DNA of 64,000 bases from Actinomycetes bacterium (GTDB taxonomy: Bacteria; Actinomycetota; Actinomycetes; Actinomycetales; Microbacteriaceae): positions 1 through 64,000 of the forward strand of contig JAKPAC010000004.1 in NCBI GenBank assembly GCA_029779645.1. The letters are read 5' to 3'. The notes under the pieces were generated by a model. The model saw only the letters and a list, made by a program, of their open reading frames with translations, was not told the DNA's origin and did not search any database. The position numbers and the translations under genes are program-made. Shown here piece after piece: positions 34,864 to 44,100 of this stretch. The stretch's first letter is position 1. Each line of letters begins with the position of its first letter.

Positions 34864-37239
34864 ATGAAGAACACATTTCAGCCGCCGCGCGAGCATGCGC
34901 AGCGCACGCTCCGTCGGAGCGCTTTCCATAAGCCGACGCGCGCGGCGCGCGCGGTGTCGGCGGCCGGGCTGGTCACGCTGCTGGTGTGCGGGGTGGGGGT
35001 CGGCTCCGCGCAGGCGCTGACGCCGCCCGCACCCGAGCACCCGGTCGCGACCGTGCTGCTGGACGACACGACCACCGAGGTCGAGGCGCCGTCGACGGAC
35101 GCCACGCCGGTGACCGAGCACACCGAGAGCGACGCCGGCAGCGCGACCGATGACTCGGCCGCGCTCGGCGAGGCTGGCGCGGTCGACGCGGCGGCCCCGA
35201 GCGAGGAGCTTGCCGCGATCGAGGAATCGGCCACCGAGCCTGCGTCGGCCCCGGTGCTCTTTGCTGACGCGAGCGGCGTGGACGGGACCTCCGAATGGTC
35301 ACTCGTCGCCGGCATCCTCACGATTGGCCCGGGCGTGCTCATGGGCTATCCGTTCAATCCCGAGTGGCAGTCTCGCAGGGGCGACGTTCGAGAGATCGTG
35401 TTCAGCGACCCGGCGAACACGGTGCTCCCGTACAGCTCGGCCGGCTATTTCTCCGGCATGCCGAACCTCACACAGATGCACGGTGTCGGGCAGCTCGACA
35501 CCAGCAACGTCAGGGTGTTCAGCTCCATGTTCAGCTGGTCGTCAAAGCTCACGTCGCTGGATCTGTCGGGATGGGACGTCAGCAATGGCACCAGCTTCGA
35601 CTCCATGTTCTCCACCATGGGGAGCCTCACCTCTCTGGATGTCAGCACGTGGGACGTCGGCAATGGCAGGCGGTTCGATTCCATGTTCGGGCACTCTCCG
35701 ATGCTGACAGCGCTGGACGTGTCGAGCTGGAACGTCGGCAAGGGAGAGAATTTCGATTCCATGTTCACGATGACGCGTGCGCTGCGCTCACTCGACGTTG
35801 CCGACTGGGATGTCAGCAGCGGCACCAGCTTTGCCGGGATGTTCTCGTTTGCGCCATCGCTCGAGGCGCTGGACGTGTCGGCCTGGGATGTCAGCAGCGG
35901 CCTGGACTTCGGGACGATGTTCGCTGACCTCCCACTCGAGTCGTTGGATGTGTCGGCCTGGGATGTCAGCAGCGGCACCGACTTCAGCTACATGTTCTAC
36001 AACGCCTCGTCGTTGACGTCGCTCGATGTGTCGGCGTGGGATGTCAGCAGCGGTGAGAGCTTCGACGGGATGTTCAAGGATGCGTCCTCGTTGACGTCAC
36101 TGGATGTGTCGGCCTGGGACGTGCACAACGGCCGGATGTTCGGCTTGATGTTCGCGCAGATGCCGGCGCTGACGTCGTTGGATGTGTCGACGTGGGACGT
36201 CGGCAACGGCCGGTACTTCGACTCCATGTTCGGCGGAACCAGCTCGCTGGCATCGTTGGATGTCGCTGGCTGGGACGTGCGAGAAGGCGTCAGCTTCGGC
36301 TTCATGTTCTCAGGCGCGAGCGCGTTGACGTCGCTGGATCTGTCGGCGTGGGACGTGCGCAACGCGACCGACTTCCTGCTCATGTTCGAGGGCACCTCGT
36401 CGCTGACCTCGTTGGATGTCGCCGGCTGGGACGTGCGCAGCGGGACCAGGTTTGAGCAGATGTTCGCTCGCTCGGCGCTCGGGTCGCTTGATCTCTCGGG
36501 GTGGGACACGATGGGGGCGGACTCCACGAGCCTGATGCTCTGGGAGATGCCGAACCTGGCGGAGCTGGTGCTTGGTGGCAGGACGATGCTGCAGATCAGC
36601 ACTGCGCTTGCTCCGCTGCCGGCCGATGCCCGGTACACGGGTGCGTGGGTCGCCGTCGGTGCCGGCACGACGATGGTGCCGCAGGGCCCGTGGTCTGGGT
36701 CGTCGGATGACCTGGTGGAGGCCGCGCAGGCGGGTGGCTTCGCCGGCACATACATTCCCGCGCAGCGGGTGACGGTGCTGCTGGACCCGAATGCGGCCGA
36801 TGCGGAGGCGGCGGGCTCGACGCTGATCGCCGGTGCGACGGGCGTGCCCGTGACGCTTCCGGGTGCTGCGTTCACCCGGCCGGAGCAGCGGCTGAGCGGG
36901 TGGAACACGCGAGCGGATGGCACGGGGACGGCGTACGGCGTCGACAGCGCGCTGTTCCTGCCCGGCGGCGACATCACGGTGTACGCGCAGTGGACTGCGC
37001 TGGGTGGCGGCGTCACCGAGGTGCCGGAGACCCCGGAGCTGCCGCTGACAGAGCCCGAGGGCCTGCCGCTGACCGAGCCGGAGGGGCTGCCGCTGACGGC
37101 GCCGGACGGGCTCGCGCTCACGGGAGTGAGCGGGAGCGCGCTTGTCGCCTCGATCGCGGGTTCCCTCACGGCTGGCGGCGCCGCGCTGCTTGCGCTCGCC
37201 GGACTGCGCCGCAAGCGCAAGGTCGAGCCTGAGGCCTAG
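34864..37239 (+). CDS. BspA/DUF285-repeat surface protein with LAxTG sorting signal
   Basis: 791 residues. A long signal peptide (AVSAAGLVTLLVCGVGVGSA to AQA) is followed by a Thr/Glu/Asp-rich linker. There are then 13 repeats of about 24 residues (SLTSLDVSAWDVSSG-x-x-F-x-x-MF) of the DUF285/BspA type. Next is a Listeria-Bacteroides-type repeat (VTVLLDPNA ... LSGWNTRADGTGTAYG ... ITVYAQW). PLTEPEG repeats lead to LALTG, a hydrophobic helix and a KRK tail, matching the class E sortase signal LAxTG. It is therefore predicted to be wall-anchored. BspA-type proteins mediate adhesion; the ligand is unknown. Confidence 0.85.
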   Translation: MKNTFQPPREHAQRTLRRSAFHKPTRAARAVSAAGLVTLLVCGVGVGSAQALTPPAPEHPVATVLLDDTTTEVEAPSTDATPVTEHTESDAGSATDDSAALGEAGAVDAAAPSEELAAIEESATEPASAPVLFADASGVDGTSEWSLVAGILTIGPGVLMGYPFNPEWQSRRGDVREIVFSDPANTVLPYSSAGYFSGMPNLTQMHGVGQLDTSNVRVFSSMFSWSSKLTSLDLSGWDVSNGTSFDSMFSTMGSLTSLDVSTWDVGNGRRFDSMFGHSPMLTALDVSSWNVGKGENFDSMFTMTRALRSLDVADWDVSSGTSFAGMFSFAPSLEALDVSAWDVSSGLDFGTMFADLPLESLDVSAWDVSSGTDFSYMFYNASSLTSLDVSAWDVSSGESFDGMFKDASSLTSLDVSAWDVHNGRMFGLMFAQMPALTSLDVSTWDVGNGRYFDSMFGGTSSLASLDVAGWDVREGVSFGFMFSGASALTSLDLSAWDVRNATDFLLMFEGTSSLTSLDVAGWDVRSGTRFEQMFARSALGSLDLSGWDTMGADSTSLMLWEMPNLAELVLGGRTMLQISTALAPLPADARYTGAWVAVGAGTTMVPQGPWSGSSDDLVEAAQAGGFAGTYIPAQRVTVLLDPNAADAEAAGSTLIAGATGVPVTLPGAAFTRPEQRLSGWNTRADGTGTAYGVDSALFLPGGDITVYAQWTALGGGVTEVPETPELPLTEPEGLPLTEPEGLPLTAPDGLALTGVSGSALVASIAGSLTAGGAALLALAGLRRKRKVEPEA
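35548..36513 (+). repeat. 13 tandem ~72-bp repeats encoding DUF285 units
   Basis: Units of about 72 bases each encode L-D-[VL]-[SA]-x-W-[DN]-V plus a turn and an F-x-x-M-F pair. Units 5 to 8 (35870-36130) are the most alike, with GATGTCAGCAGCGG recurring, which suggests recent duplication there. The final unit is degenerate (LDLSGWDTMGA). Unit number could change by recombination. Confidence 0.85.
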
Positions 37240-37274
37240 CAGCGGGCTGGCCGCACGACCGAGGCGCCGCACAC

Positions 37275-37316
37275 GGGGCGCCCACTCCACGCACATCAGC
37301 GCGGAGTGGGCGCCCC
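37275..37316. terminator. Hairpin terminator with perfect 14-bp stem
   Basis: GGGGCGCCCACTCC (37275-37288) pairs exactly with GGAGTGGGCGCCCC (37303-37316) around a 14-base loop, 36 bases after the surface-protein stop. There is no T-run, as often in high-GC actinobacteria. Confidence 0.7.
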
Positions 37317-37372
37317 ATTCGTCGGATCGATCTAGCATGGAGGCCCGGCTACGAAGGCGTGAGGAACACCAG

Positions 37373-38581
37373 ATGCGCAAGCTCAGCATGCCCGGGCTGC
37401 CACGCATGGCTGCCCGCGACCCGCGCGAACAGCATCGGGTCGCCAGCTCGCTTGAGCTGTTCTTCGACCTGGTGTTCGTCATCGCCGTCTCGCAGGCGTC
37501 ACAGGCCCTGCATCATGAGCTGACTACGGGCGACCCCGGGCATGCGGTGCTGGCCTATGCGATGGTGTTCTTCGCCATCTGGTGGGCCTGGATGAACTTC
37601 ACCTGGTTCGCATCGGCGTTCGACACCGACGACTGGCTGTACCGAATCACGACGATCGTGCAGATGGGCGGGGTGCTCCTGCTTGCCGCGGGGGTGGCGG
37701 AGGCGATGCTCGGCGGGCAGTGGAGCACGGTCACGTGGGGCTACGTGATCATGCGCCTCGCGATGGTCAGTCAGTGGGTCCGCGTCGCGATCTCCGACCC
37801 CACCCAGCGCGCTGCCGCGCTTCGCTACGCCGGCGGCATCGCAGCCGTGCAGGGCGTGTGGCTGCTCAGACTGCTCCTGCCCGCGGAGGGCCAGTTCTGG
37901 ACGTTCTGGGTGGTAGCCGGGCTCGAGCTGCTCGTGCCGGTCTGGGCGGAGCGCGGGCGCGAGACCCCGTGGCATCCTCGGCACATCGCCGAGCGCTTCA
38001 GTCTGTTCGTGCTCATCCTGCTCGGCGAGAGCCTGCTCGCCTCCGCGAACGCCATCTTCGGCGCCGCCGGCGGCGGTGCCCGGACGACCCAGATCGTCAT
38101 GCTCAGCGTCGCCGCACTCGTGCTCGCCGCGGGCGTCTGGTGGATCTACTTCTCGACGCAGTCCGTCAAGCTGCTGCGCGACAGGCGCAGCGGGTTCGTG
38201 TTCGGCTACGCGCACTTCTTCCTGTTCGCCGCGGTCGGGGCGCTCTCGGCGGGCATCGAGACCGAGCTGGATCTGCTCACCGGCACGGTCGCGGCATCCC
38301 AGTCGATCCTGGTGTCGTTCGCGCTCGCGATCCCGGTGGGCATGTACATGCTTGTGGCGTGGCTGATCCTGCTGCGGCGTTCGCTGCCGCCGCTCGGCTC
38401 GGTGCTGTTCCTGCTCTGCGCGGCGGTGGCGCTGAGCAGCGGGGTCCTGCCCAGCGCCACCGTGCTCGCCTGCGCCGTGGCGATCGCGCTGGCCGTCGCG
38501 GTGCTCGAGCGGCTGCGGCGCGATGACGGTGCCGACGAGCGCCGCGGCGTCGACGCATTCGGGCTGCCGCGCGAGTACTGA
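37373..38581 (+). CDS. ltrA: Low-temperature-requirement A family membrane protein
   Basis: 402 residues with about ten to twelve membrane helices. SSLELFFDLVFVIAVSQASQ at the N-terminus and RFSLFVLILLGESLLA in the middle are the LtrA family signatures; FWTFWVVAGLELLVPVWAER precedes the latter. LtrA was first linked to growth of Listeria at low temperature; its transport or enzymatic role is not known. GAGGA at 37361-37365 favours the ATG at 37373 over an ATG 12 codons upstream. Confidence 0.85.
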   Translation: MRKLSMPGLPRMAARDPREQHRVASSLELFFDLVFVIAVSQASQALHHELTTGDPGHAVLAYAMVFFAIWWAWMNFTWFASAFDTDDWLYRITTIVQMGGVLLLAAGVAEAMLGGQWSTVTWGYVIMRLAMVSQWVRVAISDPTQRAAALRYAGGIAAVQGVWLLRLLLPAEGQFWTFWVVAGLELLVPVWAERGRETPWHPRHIAERFSLFVLILLGESLLASANAIFGAAGGGARTTQIVMLSVAALVLAAGVWWIYFSTQSVKLLRDRRSGFVFGYAHFFLFAAVGALSAGIETELDLLTGTVAASQSILVSFALAIPVGMYMLVAWLILLRRSLPPLGSVLFLLCAAVALSSGVLPSATVLACAVAIALAVAVLERLRRDDGADERRGVDAFGLPREY

Positions 38582-38599
38582 CGGCGTCGCGCACCCGCA

Positions 38600-39331
38600 T
38601 CACGCGGGAGCGCTCGCCCACTCGGCGCAGCGTGGGCCGACGATCTCGGCATCGGCTCCCGGGAGGATCGTGCCGTCGCGCAGCGCCCGGGCGAAGCCGC
38701 CTGGCAGGCGCAGCTCGATCACGCGCCGTCGCACGCCGAGCGCGCGATCTCGCGCACGCAGCACGTCGGCCGGGCTCATCCGCTCCGGGCCGGCGATCTC
38801 GAGCACTCGGCCCTGCGGGGCTTCGGCGGCGAGCTCGACCAGGCGCCGGGCGACAGACGCAGCGGCGACGGGCTGACTGCGCATGACCGGAAGCCCCCAC
38901 CACGGTCCGATCCTCTGCACGTGCTTCTGCGCGAACTCGAAGAACTGGGTGCTCCGCAGCAGGGTCCAGGGGATCGTCCCCGCGGTGGTCAGCTTCTCCT
39001 GCAGCGCCTTGCCCGCGTAATAGCCATATGGAGCCTTCGCCGCCCCGACGATCCCCAGCGACACGAGGTGCGGCACCCCGCTCGCGGCGCCCGCGCGCAG
39101 CAGATTCGCCGTGGATGCCGCGAAGAACGCTCGCGCCTGCGCGGCCGATCCCGTGCGCGGGCCCGACGCGTCGATGAGCACGTCGACGCCATCGAGGTGC
39201 AGCCCGACGCCGGTGACGAGGTCGACCCCCTGGGCGCGTGACATCGGGACGACGTCGTGCCCGGCCGCCTGTGCTTCACGGACGATCCACGTGCCGACGA
39301 TCCCGGTCGCGCCCGCCACTGCAATGCGCAT
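38600..39331 (-). CDS. NAD(P)-binding, NmrA/SDR-like protein
   Basis: 243 residues. The N-terminal dinucleotide motif AVAGATGIVGTWIV is followed by VDVLIDASGPRTGS and the region around PYGYYAGKALQEK, where Y-x3-K appears as in atypical SDRs. WTLLRSTQFFEFAQ is the typical NmrA/TMR-like block. These proteins act as redox sensors, epimerase-like enzymes or NADPH:quinone reductases; the substrate is unknown. It converges with ltrA, and its start is 135 bases from the methyltransferase end. Confidence 0.78.
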   Translation of the reverse strand: MRIAVAGATGIVGTWIVREAQAAGHDVVPMSRAQGVDLVTGVGLHLDGVDVLIDASGPRTGSAAQARAFFAASTANLLRAGAASGVPHLVSLGIVGAAKAPYGYYAGKALQEKLTTAGTIPWTLLRSTQFFEFAQKHVQRIGPWWGLPVMRSQPVAAASVARRLVELAAEAPQGRVLEIAGPERMSPADVLRARDRALGVRRRVIELRLPGGFARALRDGTILPGADAEIVGPRCAEWASAPA

Positions 39332-39466
39332 CGTGCCCCCACATTCGTGTCGGATTCGAGTTCACATCGGATTCGCCGGCGAGTCTACGCAGCGGCATCC
39401 ACTGCGTCGCTCCCTTGCGGCGACGGTCGTTTCGTGCTCCTGGATGCGGCGATCGGCGCCCTCGGG

Positions 39467-40186
39467 TCAGCCGCGCGGCGCGTCCTCCATTGCCGGCGGT
39501 CGCCGGAACACCAGCAGGGCATCGGCGACGAGGTCGTGCGGGGAGCGATCCCACACGATCTCGGTCACTCCCACCGGGGTGAGGTGGCGCCCCAGCACCC
39601 GGGCGCAATCGCGGATCAGACGCGTGGTGCGTCCCATGTGATGGATGTCGGCGACGTTCCATACGACGTAGCCGCCGGGCGCGACGAGCCGCGCGCACTG
39701 TGCCGCCACCAGGCCGAGCTCGGCGAGATAGCGCGCGTAGTCGCCGCCATCCGCCTCGTACGCCATGAGGGGGTCGGCCGGGTGGTGGGTGGCGGTCATG
39801 TACGGGGGAGAGGTGAGGATCAGTGCGATCGGTCCGAGGCTTCGCAGGGCCGGGCGCACGAGGCGTTCCATCTCGCGTGCGTCGCCCTCGATCACGAGCG
39901 TGTGCGGCACCCGCGCCTCGAGATACTCCACACGTTCGGGGAGCAGCTCGATGCCGAGCGCCCGCCGCCCGAGGGCTTCGGCACGACCGAGGGTGGTACC
40001 GAAGCCCGCGAACGGGTCGAGCACGAGATCGCCGGGGCTCGTGCAGCGTTCGACGATGTGATCCACGATCGACGGGAGCATGTGCACGTCTTCGTCGGCG
40101 CCCGGCGGGCGCCCGGCGAGGAACGCATCGTGCGTCGCGGCCAGGCGCGCGTCGAGCGGTGAAGCGTGACGATCGGGGGTGCTCAC
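39467..40186 (-). CDS. Site-specific DNA methyltransferase (N4/N6 type)
   Basis: 239 residues from a GTG at 40186. The SAM motif (LVLDPFAGFGTTLGRAEALG) is N-proximal and the catalytic motif LTSPPYMTA follows; TSPPY favours N4-cytosine or N6-adenine methylation, in the beta-class order common in small phage and orphan enzymes. AYEADGGDYARYLAELGLVA lies in between. No endonuclease gene is next to it, so it is probably an orphan methyltransferase with a regulatory, protective or phage-derived role. The longer upstream frame lacks conserved sequence. Confidence 0.8.
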   Translation of the reverse strand: MSTPDRHASPLDARLAATHDAFLAGRPPGADEDVHMLPSIVDHIVERCTSPGDLVLDPFAGFGTTLGRAEALGRRALGIELLPERVEYLEARVPHTLVIEGDAREMERLVRPALRSLGPIALILTSPPYMTATHHPADPLMAYEADGGDYARYLAELGLVAAQCARLVAPGGYVVWNVADIHHMGRTTRLIRDCARVLGRHLTPVGVTEIVWDRSPHDLVADALLVFRRPPAMEDAPRG

Positions 40187-40247
40187 GGGTGTGTCCGGCT
40201 GGTCATCAGGGGAGTGTATCCCGGTGATGTCGGCGCCTTCGACGCGC

Positions 40248-40532
40248 TCACCGCACGAACGGTGCGAGCGGCGCGGTCCGCAGGGCGCGCCGCGCGCGCT
40301 CCTCGCGGGCACGCTCGGTCTGCCGGAGCAGCCCGTGTGTCTCGTGCGTGAGCGGGGTGAGCCGCTGCCTTCGGCGGCTGCCCCACAGCAGCAGCACGAC
40401 CCCGGCCCTCAGCGCGACGCGGTCGATGATGCTGATGCGGGATGTCAGTGGTGGAGGTGTGGTGTCGCCGAGCGTGCGTATCGCCTCGGTGATGCGTTGG
40501 ACGCGGGTTTCGGTGTCCAGGGTGATGGGCAT
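40248..40532 (-). CDS. Hypothetical small protein (94 aa)
   Basis: Start ATG 40532 (MPITLDTETRVQRITEAIRT). The middle has a short hydrophobic stretch (VALRAGVVLLLW), possibly one membrane helix, followed by a highly basic/acidic helical tail (LLRQTERAREERARRALR). No family recognised. It lies 61 bases upstream of the methyltransferase on the same strand and downstream of a 34-codon ORF with a strong promoter, so all three could be one transcript. Confidence 0.5.
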   Translation of the reverse strand: MPITLDTETRVQRITEAIRTLGDTTPPPLTSRISIIDRVALRAGVVLLLWGSRRRQRLTPLTHETHGLLRQTERAREERARRALRTAPLAPFVR

Positions 40533-40824
40533 GATGTGCTTTCCGGATGGAGCCGCCGCCGGCGGGCACTGGGTGCGCGCAGCGGGCGAAAGGTGTCGCG
40601 CGACGGCCGCGAAGACGTGTCGGCGATGAAGCATGGGCGTCGGCGGTGGGCCGACGGGGCGCTGGTCTGGAGACCGGCGGCACGCGCTGCGAAGACAGCT
40701 GCGTGCACGGGCGAACAGACAACCCCGGTGGGTGCGAGGCATCCCGCAGCCTGGAACGCATTGCGAGCGTTCGGCGCCATCGAGAGACGGCGAGGCTGCA
40801 CGGCGTGAATGCGCGCTGTGAGCC

Positions 40825-40929
40825 CTACGCGGCTGCGGGCACGGATGCGCCGACGGGGGTGTGCATCATGGCGACTCCGGCACGGGAGCCCATGAACGGC
40901 AGTCCGGTGAACTGGTTCTTCAGCATCAT
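40825..40929 (-). CDS. Predicted 34-residue peptide behind a strong promoter
   Basis: MMLKNQFTGLPFMGSRAGVA... is read from ATG 40929 to TAG 40827-40825. A perfect AGGAGG (complement of 40935-40940) sits five bases before the ATG, and a near-consensus promoter lies just upstream. This is better initiation signalling than at most genes in the window, which argues it is real. The peptide has neither a clear signal sequence nor charged clusters, and no family is recognised. Roughly 290 bases separate it from the next ORF, in which nothing convincing is seen. Confidence 0.55.
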   Translation of the reverse strand: MMLKNQFTGLPFMGSRAGVAMMHTPVGASVPAAA

Positions 40930-40962
40930 GATGACCTCCTCTCGTCCTGGACGCGACTCACG

Positions 40963-40992
40963 AATGTACTCGCGCGTCTCACGCGTTGTCAA
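40963..40992 (-). promoter_or_regulatory. Near-consensus sigma-70-type promoter for the 34-codon ORF
   Basis: On the minus strand TTGACA (40992-40987), an 18-base spacer and TACATT (40968-40963) form an almost ideal housekeeping promoter. The -35 box is embedded in the palindrome GTTGTCAAC and an AACATGTT palindrome precedes it, so a repressor may bind here. Start of transcription would be about 25 bases before the ATG. Confidence 0.7.
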
Positions 40993-41154
40993 CATGTTCC
41001 CAGGAATGGTTCGAAACTGAGCGCGGGATGCCGCGGCCCAGCCCGCTCCGCGGTCGCCGTGCCTGGGCCGTCACCTGGCCCGGATCGGGTACCGTGTCCT
41101 TGATATTCGCGCGGCCGATCGGCTCGGTCGCGACGCAGACGTTCGGAGGCGCGC

Positions 41155-44100
41155 ATGCACCTGAAGAGCCTCACGCTCAAAGGGTTCAAGTCGTTCGCCC
41201 AGCCCACGACGTTCGCGTTCGAGACCGGGGTCACCTGCATCGTCGGCCCGAACGGCTCGGGAAAGTCGAACGTCGTCGACGCGCTGGCCTGGGTGATGGG
41301 CGAGCAGGGCGCGAAGACGCTGCGCGGCGGCAAGATGGAGGACGTCATCTTCGCCGGCACCGCGACCCGCGGGCCGCTTGGGCGCGCCGAGGTGCAGCTG
41401 ACGATCGACAACAGCGACGGCGCGCTGCCCATCGAGTACTCCGAGGTGACGATCAGTCGCACGCTGTTTCGCAACGGGTCGAGTGAGTACGCGATCAACG
41501 GCGAGACGTGCCGCCTGCTCGACGTGCAGGAGCTGCTGAGCGACTCGGGGCTCGGCCGCGAGATGCACGTCATCGTGGGGCAGGGCCGCCTCGATGGCGT
41601 GCTGCATGCGAGCCCCGAAGACCGCCGCGGCTTCATCGAAGAGGCCGCCGGCATCCTGAAGCACCGCCGGCGCAAAGAGAAGACGGTCCGCAAGCTTGAG
41701 GCGATGCAGACCAATCTCACCCGGCTCAGCGATCTTGCCGGCGAGATTCGCCGACAGCTCAAGCCGCTCGGGCACCAGGCCGAGATCGCCCGCGAGGCGC
41801 AGACGATCGCCGCGATCGCCCGCGACGCGAAGGCTCGGCTGTACGCCGACGAGGTCGTGTCGCTGCGTGCCGCGCTGGCCGACCACACCCGGGGCGAGCA
41901 GGAGCGTCACGCCGAGCGCCTCGTGCTGCAGGAGCAGCTCGAGCAGGTGCGCGTGCGCGTCGCGCGCATCGAGCAGACGCAGACCTCCGACGCGGTGGAC
42001 GAGGCGCGCCGCATCGCCTTCGAGCTCGAGCAGGTGCAGGAGCGCCTGCGCGGCCTGTTCACCCTGGCCGGTCAGCGGCTCGCGCTGCTCGGGTCTGAGG
42101 AGGAGTCGTCCGCCGCGCACACGACCGTGCTGCCCTCGCACATCGACGAGGCGCAGGCCGAGGTCGATGCGCTCGCCGCGGGAATGGGCGATGCGACCGA
42201 GGCGGTGACCGCCGCCGCGCACGAACTCGCTCGGGCGCGGACCGCCCTCGACGCCCTCGATGCCGAGATCGCCGCGCAGAGCGTGCTCATCTCGGCACAC
42301 GACGTGCAGCTCACGAAGCTGCGCGGTGCGGCGGAGGCCGCGGCATCCACCCTGGCGGCGGTGCGAGGCGGGGTGCTGCGCCAGCAGCGGGCGCTGGATG
42401 CCGCGCTCCTGCGCCGCGATGAGGCCGCCGTCGCGCTCGCCGGCCTCGACCCCGACCTCGTTCCAGACGGCGAGGCCGCGCGGGTGCTCGGCGACGCCTT
42501 CGAGCGTGCGCAGCGGGCCGTGTCGGCGGGCGAGGCCGACGTGGAGGCCATTCGCGAGCGCCTGCATGCGGCGGAGCGGGAGCGCGACGCCCTCGCCGCG
42601 CAGGTCGGGGCGCTCAGCCGCGCCCTCGAGGTGAAGAACGGCGCCTCAGCGCTGCTCGCCCGCGAGCTCGACGGCCTGCTGGGGCTTGTCGGCGACCACG
42701 TGCAGGTGCAGCCGGGCTTCGAGGCGGCTGTCGCCGCCGTGCTCGGGAGTCTCGCCGAGGGCGTGCTCGCCCGCGAGCATGATGCCGCGTACAAGGCGCT
42801 CGCGGGTGCCGGCGACGCCGGGCGGGTCGAGTTCGTGATCGCCGGTGCGGGCCCGGAGCTGCCGCCGTGGCCGGACGACGTCGCCGGCGTGGTGCCGGCG
42901 GTCACGGTCGTGACCGCCCCGCCGGGTGTGCTCGGGGTGCTCGCCCGCATCGGCATCGCCGACGATCTCGACACGGCCCGAGTCGCCGCACCGGCGCTCG
43001 CCGGCGCCGGGCTCGGCGGCCCGATCACCCTCGTCACCCGGGGCGGCGACGTCATCACCGAGCACACGCTGCGCGGCGGATCGGGAGGGCAGCAGAGCCG
43101 GCTTGAGCTGCTCGCCGAGCGCGATGCGGCCGCGGTCCGGCTCGAGGCGGTGCGCACCGATATCGAGGGCGCCCGCGCCGAGCTGCACGACCGCCAGAAC
43201 GAGCTCGACGTCGCCCGCTACGACTCGCGCGAGTCGCTGCGCGAGCTGCGTGAGCACGACGCAGCCCTCGCGGCGCAGGCCGAGACGGTCAACCGTGTGA
43301 CCGTGCGGCACGAGTCGGCCGTCGCTGAGTGCGAGCGGCTCGACGCGGGGCTGGCAGCCGCCGCATCGGGGGTCGGCGAGGCGGAGGCGAAGGCGTCCAA
43401 GGCCAAGCGCGAGCTCGAGGCGGCTCAGCAGGCGCCGCGTCCGATGATGGATGCCTCGGCCCGGCCGGGCCTGCTCGCCGAGGTCGATGCCGCCCGCGAG
43501 GCGCAGGTGCGGGCGCGGCTCGAGGTCGAGACGCTCCGAGAGCGCGTGCGCGCGGGTGAGGCCGGGGTGGCTGCCCTGCAGCGGCAGCGCGAGAGCGAGC
43601 GCGTGGCCGCCGAGGCGGCGGCGAGGCGCGCGGTCATCCGACGGCGGCAGCAGGCGGCCGCGCAGGGCGTCGTCGACGAGCTGCCGCTGGTGCTCGATTC
43701 GGTCGACCGCTCCGTCGCCGAAGCGCGGCTGGCGCTCGCCGTCGCCGAGGCCGAGCGCGCCGAGAGGAACACCGAGCTGGTCGGCCTCCGTGCGCAGGAG
43801 GGGGAGCTGCGGGAGCGACTCGCGGTGCTCACCGAGAACGTGCACGGGCTCGAGCTGCAGATCTACGAGAAGAAGCTGCACGTGTCGTCGCTGCTGGAGC
43901 GGGTCGCATCCGAGCTGGGGCTCGAGGAGCGGATTCTCGTCTCGGAGTACGGACCCGACCAGCCGGTGCTGTTCGCGCCGGGGGAGGACGCGCCGGCCGC
44001 CGTGCTCGGCTCGCCCGGGGACGCCGCACCGGACGGCGTGGACGCGCCATCCGTCCCGTTCGTGCGCGCCGCGCAGGAGAAGCGGCTGGCGGCGGCCCAG

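Noticed and set aside
35548..36513. Regular repeats, considered as a CRISPR array
   Set aside because: The ~72-base units are in frame and code for DUF285 repeats; there are no unique spacers between identical short repeats.
37142..37372. Longer N-terminus for LtrA
   Set aside because: It would overlap the surface-protein gene and pass through the 14-bp hairpin; the SD at 37361 supports the start at 37373.
40533..40824. Minus-strand frames between the 34-codon ORF and the 94-residue gene
   Set aside because: The candidates are Arg/Pro/Ser-rich without SD sites or domains, so I left the stretch unannotated.
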